From contig CM066288.1 of assembly GCA_033816765.1 (NCBI GenBank), positions 4,526,001 to 4,590,000 on the forward strand: 64,000 bases of DNA, written 5' to 3'. A program made the position numbers and the translations under genes. Each line of letters begins with the position of its first letter. Within the stretch, counting starts at the first letter, position 1. Positions 57,891-64,000 of this stretch are shown piece by piece. Under the pieces are notes generated by a model, which saw nothing but the letters and a program-made list of their open reading frames with translations, made no database searches and was not told the DNA's origin. The DNA is from Nothopassalora personata (lineage: Eukaryota > Ascomycota > Dothideomycetes > Mycosphaerellales > Mycosphaerellaceae).

Positions 57891-58684
57891 ACGATTTACA
57901 CGGCGGCACCGGCGTTGAATATGATGGGACATGGGCATGGTAACGGCGTGATGCGGCATCGTGTTTGGGATACTAAGATACCTTCCTCGCTGCTCAGGTT
58001 GAGGGCAAGGAACAAAGAGGGCCTGTGTACCAGATGTGCTGTACCAGATGTGAAACAATTGCATAAAAGCTACATGTAAAATGGCAACGGTCTGATGTCA
58101 CTCCACTTGGACTCGAAGATTGTTTCACCGACTGTCGTCTTCCTACAGCGGCACGCACCGTCTTCACACCACTGCTGTCACATGCTCGTTGCCGTCGTTG
58201 GCATTGACAAGGAGCACCACGCGCGATGTTCGTCAGTGCATCGCATGGTCACGAACGTGGAATCGCGTGGTCGAAAATGACGTCGGTCGTTCCTTCCGGA
58301 CTTGGAGCATGTCGCGCATGCAATATTTTTAGTGATTCTGCAGGGATTTGAATTTGGAGATCCAGAGCGTGTGAGAGGCAAGGAGAACCTGGATGTCTTA
58401 CAGCATCTTTTCTACTGTATCCATTCTCGTCAGCACGGACAAGCGTGAACGGTTCGCGCTCTGCAACGCTTGTGTCTCGTCTCATACATACGAATTTTCC
58501 GGCAGCAATCTTAAATCCGTCAGGTCCCGAGCCGCAGCGGCGGTTCGCGCTTCTTACGCAAGCTGGTGGAGTGCTATGGGAGGCGGGTAGACGTGGAAAG
58601 GAAATGCCCGTGGTGGTTGGAGGGCTGTACGCGCGCGTATAGTTTCTCAGGAGGATGTGAAGTGGCCGAAGCGAGTGTGCGGAC
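57891..58684. other. Intergenic region
   Basis: About 790 bp between RNR2 and the WD40 gene with no supported gene. Overlapping short frames occur on both strands but none has a domain, signal peptide or plausible splice pattern. Confidence 0.4.
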
Positions 58685-61600
58685 ATGGCAGATCAACCTG
58701 CGATCACGCTCCTCACGGATCCCAACAACCACAACCGACTCCCTTCGCCAGCCCAGTCGCCCATCATCAAGGACGCGAGTTATGGCGACCTCGACACGCG
58801 GTTCGCGACAGGCCGGCCCGCGACGGGAAACAAGACTTCGCATGGTATGGCAGCACAACAATCAGGACCAACAGATTCGCAGACGAGCGGGTGGGCATCA
58901 CCGGGCCGAGTGATCAGGACGCTGCCGTCAAACAATGTACAGGCTGCAGGTGGTGCGTCCGTCCACGCCACCAATGGCAAACAAGAAGCGGCACAACAAT
59001 CTGTGATCGATCCCTTGTCGCAAGTACGCATCCCCCGCCCCCCCCCCCCCCCCCACCTGTGCTTAGATCATCCTGAGATACGGCTGAGCGAGTCCCGATG
59101 CTGACTGCGTTGCCACAACAGCATATCTTTAGGCGCACCAACACTCCACTTAACATCCCCGCGAATCCTTCTCCTCGACCGCGAACGTCAGATGGCGGCA
59201 ATGCGCAAGGGGAAGAGAAGCAGCAACAACAACGAGAGCAAAGCCCTGCACCGCCCACTCAAAGTTCATTACCGCGAACGGACACCCTCGATGGCACTAC
59301 GCCTGCGACTAAAGACCCGAGGAAAGGCGCCAAAGCTGTCTCGTTCATTAGTCGGCTAATGGGTGGTTCGAAGAAGAAGGATGTTGACGAAGATGCAATG
59401 GACGACGAAGCCAGTACCAGCGAGGAGCGACCAGAGGGCAACAATGCGGAATTGTTTACCCAGAAGCTGGACAATATGGGCTTCCAGCCACGACACCCTC
59501 AACCGCCGGCATACATTAAGGTCCGAGTGAGATACAAGAAAGACCGCGACTTCGATCGCCTATTCTTGGCGCAAGAGCTGAGCGCCAACAAAGGCCCCAG
59601 GATGGAGCGGAGAGGTAGTGCCAACAAGCTTAGGAGGAAGAACTTGGCCAATCCACATGAAGGTAATCCTATATGGGCGATGGAGTTCAGCAGGGATGGA
59701 AAGTACCTTGCAGCTGCGGGCGCGGACATGATTGTCAGAGTGTGGGCAGTGCTGGGCAGCTCGGAAGACCGACAAAGGCACGAAAGGCAAGAGTCGAACG
59801 AGAGCCAAGCGAACGGTGATGATGCTCACGCGCAGCATTTGAGCGCACCGGTTTTCCAAAGCCAACCCATCCGAGAATACGAAGGCCATGGATCAACGAT
59901 TCTGGACCTCAGTTGGAGCAAGAACAACTTTCTGTTGTCCTCATCAATGGATAAGACCGTGAGGTTGTGGCACGTAAGTCGATCAGAATGCCTTTGCACG
60001 TTCAAGCACAACGACTTCGTCCCTTCGATATGTTTCCACCCCAAGGACGACCGCTTCTTTCTGGCAGGCTCGCTGGACTCCAGACTACGGCTATGGAGCA
60101 TACCCGATAAAAGTGTTGCCTACGCAGCGCAAATACCGGATATGATCACAGCAGTCGCTTTCACACCGGATGGCAAGTTCGCAATGGCAGGATCCCTCAG
60201 CGGACTTTGCATGTTGTATGAGACCGAAGGATTGAAGTATCAGACACAGATCCACGTGAAATCAACGAGAGGACAGAACTCCAAAGGCAGCAAGATCACC
60301 GGCATCCAGACTCAGTATGGATCCAGTGGCGATATGAAGGTACTGATAACCAGTAACGACTCACGCGTTCGGCTGTACAACTTTCGCGACAAAAGCCTCG
60401 AGCTCAAGCTCAAGGGAAACGAGAACAACTTCAGCCAGATCCGAGCGATGGTCAGCGATGATGGGCGGTACGTCGTTTGTGGAAGTGAAGATCGCAAGGT
60501 GTACATCTGGAGTCTGCATCAGTCACCTGGCGAGAAGCGTGACAGGACGCCAATGGAGACATTCGATGCGCACGACTCCATCACGACGGCGGTCTGCATA
60601 GCGCCAGCGAAGACACGACAACATTTGAGCAAGTCTGGGGATCCATTGTACGACCTTTGCAACCCGCCTCCGATCACATTGCTCAGCCACGCAGAACGTG
60701 CCGAGTCGCAGGCATCGACTCGACCGCCAACATTGAATGGCAGTGAACGTGGCAGCATACAGGCAACGCCTGCAGACCTTGAAGGGAAGTTTGAGCGTCC
60801 CAAGGAGTCACCAGCGTACATCGCTCGTACTGCGCACAAAGGAGGCAACATCATAGCGACAGCAGACTACGGTGGCAAGATTAAAGTCTTCCGTCAAGAC
60901 TGTGCGTGGGCAAAACGACTCAGAGACGACGCTGACAAGGCTTCGCTATTCTCTAAGCGTGGCAGCAAAGCAAGTCGCAACGCCTCTGTCGCAACTAGAA
61001 GGAGCCAAAGGAGTCTTAGAGATACTTCCCAGAACTCAATCTCATCACAGGCTCCTTCTGATCGGATACTGTCCTGGCGTCAAGGCATAGCAAGTACGCC
61101 GAGCATTGCTGAAAGCCGAAACGGCTCGTCGAAGGACACGAGTCGTAGCATGTCACCGCGGAAGTCACAGAACCAACATGGCAGATCAGTGAACACATAT
61201 CCGCCGACCAAGAGTTCCAGTGTAAGATCAGCACATCCGCTTGCAGCGGACTCATTGGCACGATCACCGTCACCGATGAACAGAGATACCACAGCAGGTG
61301 CCAAACATGACTCGCCGGAATCCACAGGCTCCTCTCGCCGCAAGGACAGCTTAGAGAAAGAGAACCCTCTCAATCTGCAAGGCGATCGCTCGTATATGTT
61401 CTGGGACACTGACCTGTGGAAAAGTCGCGCGGAAAGGATCCATAAGATGGCGCAGGAGCATGAACGTGACAGGGGTTTGCCTTACAATCAAGACGGCAGC
61501 GTGAAGGACGGAGATCATCTTGCTGTGCAGCCGCATCTCCACACAGTCCCCAGTTATGTGTCTGAACTCAGCGACGAACATAGTAGTGTTGAAGAGTTCG

Positions 61601-61725
61601 ATGATGCGAGGGAAGAGGCTGAGATGAAGTGCTCGCGATGTGGGAGTTTGAGCTTTTCGGCTAGGAAAGAGAAGGATGGGTCCATGAAGTTGGCCTGTTT
61701 GCAGTGTGGGACTCCTGCTGCGTGA
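58685..61725 (+). CDS. WD40-repeat protein, WDR44/Dgr2-like
   Basis: Two exons, 58,685-59,023 and 59,122-61,725, giving 980 aa. WDR44 (rabphilin-11) binds Rab11 on recycling membranes, and yeast Dgr2 is a fungal relative. The N-terminal third is low-complexity and polar. WD repeats run from about 59,660 to 60,520, for example WAMEFSRDGKYLAAAGAD, ILDLSWSKNNFLLSSSMDKTVRLW, FLAGSLDSRLRLWSI and YVVCGSEDRKVYIWSL. A Ser/Arg-rich region follows and the C-terminus has a CSRCG-x18-CLQCG zinc-ribbon-like pair of knuckles. The intron contains a run of 17 C. Rab11 binding is inferred from the family and not visible in the sequence. Confidence 0.85.
59038..59054. repeat. 17-nt poly-C tract in the WDR44-like intron
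   Basis: A homopolymer of 17 C lies 14 bases after the intron donor at 59,024. It is likely length-polymorphic and error-prone in sequencing. Confidence 0.9.
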
Positions 61726-62463
61726 GAGCTTGGGTACTGTTCTTTCAGCACGAGGGGTTTTGACAGGCATGAGGAGGGCCTGGTTGTATAGAGGAGAGCT
61801 CTCACGAGCGAGGATGAGTTCGCGAACATCGTTATCACCTGTAGATCATCGTACCTCTTCATTCAGCAAGAGCAACTGACCTGCCCGGATATCTTACCAT
61901 CCCGCCTCCGTACCACCTCAACAGCCGGCTACATATAGCGGTTCCTCAAATGGCGATAGCTCCGTGGGGTACATAAGGCATCCTAGCCTTCTCCAGACTC
62001 TCGCCCGAGCTAGCAGCCATGATTTGGAGAAATCTCAAAGCGCATACAAGGGCTATGGAAAGAATCATATTTACCCCTGCTACCGTACTAACTATCTATA
62101 TCGATATATGTGGATCACCACCTCGTCGGGTAAAATATTATTCTTGCCATAGCCTGTACATAGCATCGGCAATCGAGATTTCCCGACAACGCCGAGATGC
62201 ACGGTCCAGACGTCAAACGGGTTTCTCCAAAACTTATGCGAGTCTGACTGGCGCTTTAGGGCTCCGGCACGATGTCTGCCGAGGCTTTCGGTGCCGTCAA
62301 CGCCGCTCGCGAGGAGAGTGATCGCCGTGGTGGTCAGGCGTCCACGCGAAACCATTGTTATTAATTGCCGTCCTTTCCTCGTCGGCGGGAGGGAAGACGT
62401 TCGCACCAACACGTTAGACGTTGCAGCCGCTTCTCCTACTCATACATTCTCCTAATCTGCAAC
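61726..62463. other. Intergenic region
   Basis: About 740 bp between the WD40 gene and the bicupin gene. It holds the promoter of the latter; an AT-rich stretch lies near 62,060-62,130. No gene was supported. Confidence 0.4.
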
Positions 62464-63611
62464 ATGGCTCATGCAGATGGCGTTAATGGAACTGGCAGTT
62501 CCCACTCCCTCCTACAAGCGACCGATCTCCCTCCTGGACAGCCTGGAACGCCCTACGTAATTTCTACGCAGGATGGCGAGATTCTCTATATCCCGGTGTC
62601 GAAGTCGGCCACGAGGTTATTGGTGACGGGCAAGGAGAGTGAGAATTCTTTTGCGGTGGTGGGGAGTAGTGGAAGTCAAGGTGATCCTGTTGGATTTCAT
62701 TATCATCGGGAGGCGCATGATGTCTTCTTGTGTTTGAAGGGGAAGGTGGATGTGTGGGCGAATGAGAGGTGTAGGACTTGTGAGGCGGGCGATTTTGCGA
62801 GTGTGCCGCCGGTATGTGGGACCTTTTCGTTATCCATAAGATGAAGGCTGACGAGGGTAAGGGAACTGTGCATCAGTACCAGATCCTGGGCGATCATTCT
62901 GAGATGGTGGGTCTCATTGTTCCTGGTGGGTGGGAAGAGTTTTTCAGGTTTCTTGGAGACCCGTATGCTGGACCGTTGTGGCCACTGGATGATCAGAGGA
63001 ATGTTTTCGAGGTTCTGATCCCGAGGCTGAAAGCGGCCGAGGAGAAGTTCGATATGGTTCTTCAGCCTCATTACAAGCAGTCTGAACCTCAGCCTTGGGA
63101 GGAGAGTGAGAATCAGCTACCTGGGAAGCTGGAACCGTACTTTCTCAAGAGTGGAAGCGGACCGGCGTATCTGGTTGGCGGCACAGTCGTACGCCCACTC
63201 ATCACCACCGCGGAGTCGAATGGCAAGATGGTCATTGGCAGTATCGAGGGGTCCTCGCACCACCACGAGCATGATCTCTTCAGTGTAGGCCGGAGGTTGA
63301 AGTTTGATACCACACATCATGCTTTCCAGGTCGTGGAAGGGGCGGTCGAGTTCACACTGGGGTCGTCCACACCTGCTTTCCTACACGCAGGTGAACTGAT
63401 ATATGTTCCTGCCGGCACCGAGCTCGGGATCCGATTCCGATCCAGGTTCGCGAAGTTCTATGCCTTCTCAAGCGGAAAGGGCGTGGTCGAGCTGTTGACG
63501 AAGATCGGAAAGGCGTATTCTGCACCGATACCTCCGGAGAAGGCGGACACAGCTGACCATGGTTCGTTGGAAGGGTTGAAGGCCGAGCACGGGGTTAGTG
63601 TTATTCAGTAA
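62464..63611 (+). CDS. Bicupin dioxygenase, quercetin 2,3-dioxygenase-like
   Basis: Two exons, 62,464-62,811 and 62,862-63,611, giving 365 aa, the usual size of fungal quercetinases. The intron join restores SVPP-GTVHQYQ, conserved in this family. The N-terminal cupin carries the metal-binding GFHYHREAHD motif (two His and a Glu) and the closing CEAGDFASVPPGTVHQ. The C-terminal cupin has SSHHHEHDLFSVG and a second barrel. Quercetinases open the heterocycle of flavonols using dioxygen and a metal, releasing carbon monoxide. No signal peptide is seen, unlike the secreted Aspergillus enzyme, so the substrate may differ. Confidence 0.82.
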
Positions 63612-64000
63612 ACGAATGATGCTGATGCGGAGTGGGATTTGGTGTCTGTAGTGATCAGGACCTCTTGCTTGAGAACGCCTGTGAGAGTCCAGAGCATGGA
63701 GACAATCTAACGCGTGTGACCGCCTCCACGAAACTCCGCTTGATCCAAGATTGCAACGGTGAAAATGATGTTTCCGACCGCCATGTTGTGTCAAGAGTGA
63801 CATGGATGGTTTGTCGTCAGGCTGACTGATGATATCACTGCTGAGCCCCCCCCCCCCCTGTGTAACTGAACGTTGAAATTGCAGCGCTCTGTAACGGCTG
63901 CCTATAAAACAGGACCCGTTTCTTGGCTGTATGGAGCAACCTGCTTTCTTTAAGCAGATCGGTTTCTTCTTTACTTCCAGTCACTCCTTACCACCAACAT
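63612..64000 (+). promoter_or_regulatory. Probable promoter and leader of a gene beyond the window
   Basis: No gene lies here. TATAAAA at about 63,903 is followed by a CT-rich leader ending CACCAACAT at the last base, which would become an ATG if the next base is G. A run of 13 C is at 63,846-63,858. A plus-strand gene probably starts just past the window. Confidence 0.45.

Overview
The window is eukaryotic and looks like a filamentous ascomycete. The genes have short 47-98 nt introns, mostly GT-AG, with CTGAC/CTAAC-type branch sites. Gene content is fungal (Ssl1, Ypt31/Rab11, fungal M1 aminopeptidase, RNR small subunit). The left 35 kb carries the C-to-T signature of repeat-induced point mutation (RIP). 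A dothideomycete is likely, but that is inference; no marker gene here fixes the species.

Bases 1-35,640 are a nested stack of LTR retrotransposons. Outermost are heavily RIP-damaged remnants: a Gypsy pol fragment (1-2.6 kb), an unclassified mutated coding block (3.1-6.2 kb) and element D, a minus-strand Gypsy with 201-bp terminal repeats at 6,931-7,131 and 34,941-35,141. Inside D sits element B (10,519-31,828, minus strand, 406-bp LTRs, target duplication CGATA). Inside B are two more insertions: element A (11,486-18,361, plus strand, 387-bp LTRs, duplication CTATC) and element C (20,934-28,242, plus strand, identical 183-bp LTRs, duplication ACAAG). D, B and A are riddled with TAG/TAA codons where Gln and Trp are expected. 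C is not: it has an almost intact chromodomain Gypsy gag-pol, a canonical -1 frameshift site, a self-priming-type primer site and one gag nonsense codon. A and B each also carry, antisense between pol and the 3' LTR, an extra ORF with a Zn2Cys6-like cysteine pattern. This is the most unusual feature of the window.

From about 35,640 the sequence is ordinary gene-dense euchromatin: a cytochrome-b5/FMN lactate-dehydrogenase-like enzyme (-), a four-exon small secreted cysteine-rich protein (-), TFIIH subunit Ssl1 (-), the Rab11/Ypt31 GTPase (+), a 1001-aa dynamin-like GTPase (-), a small two-helix membrane protein (+), an M1 aminopeptidase (+), a Pumilio-repeat RNA-binding protein (+), a broken Zn2Cys6-like gene (+), the ribonucleotide reductase small subunit with MCB/E2F-like promoter sites (+), a WDR44-like WD40 protein (+) and a quercetinase-like bicupin (+). 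The genes are not an evident cluster; most are single-copy housekeeping functions. Rab11/Ypt31 and a relative of its WD40 partner WDR44 both occur here, which may be coincidence.

Exon coordinates were worked out by hand from reading frame, splice signals and family conservation. All multi-exon models given here sum to whole codons, but none has transcript support.
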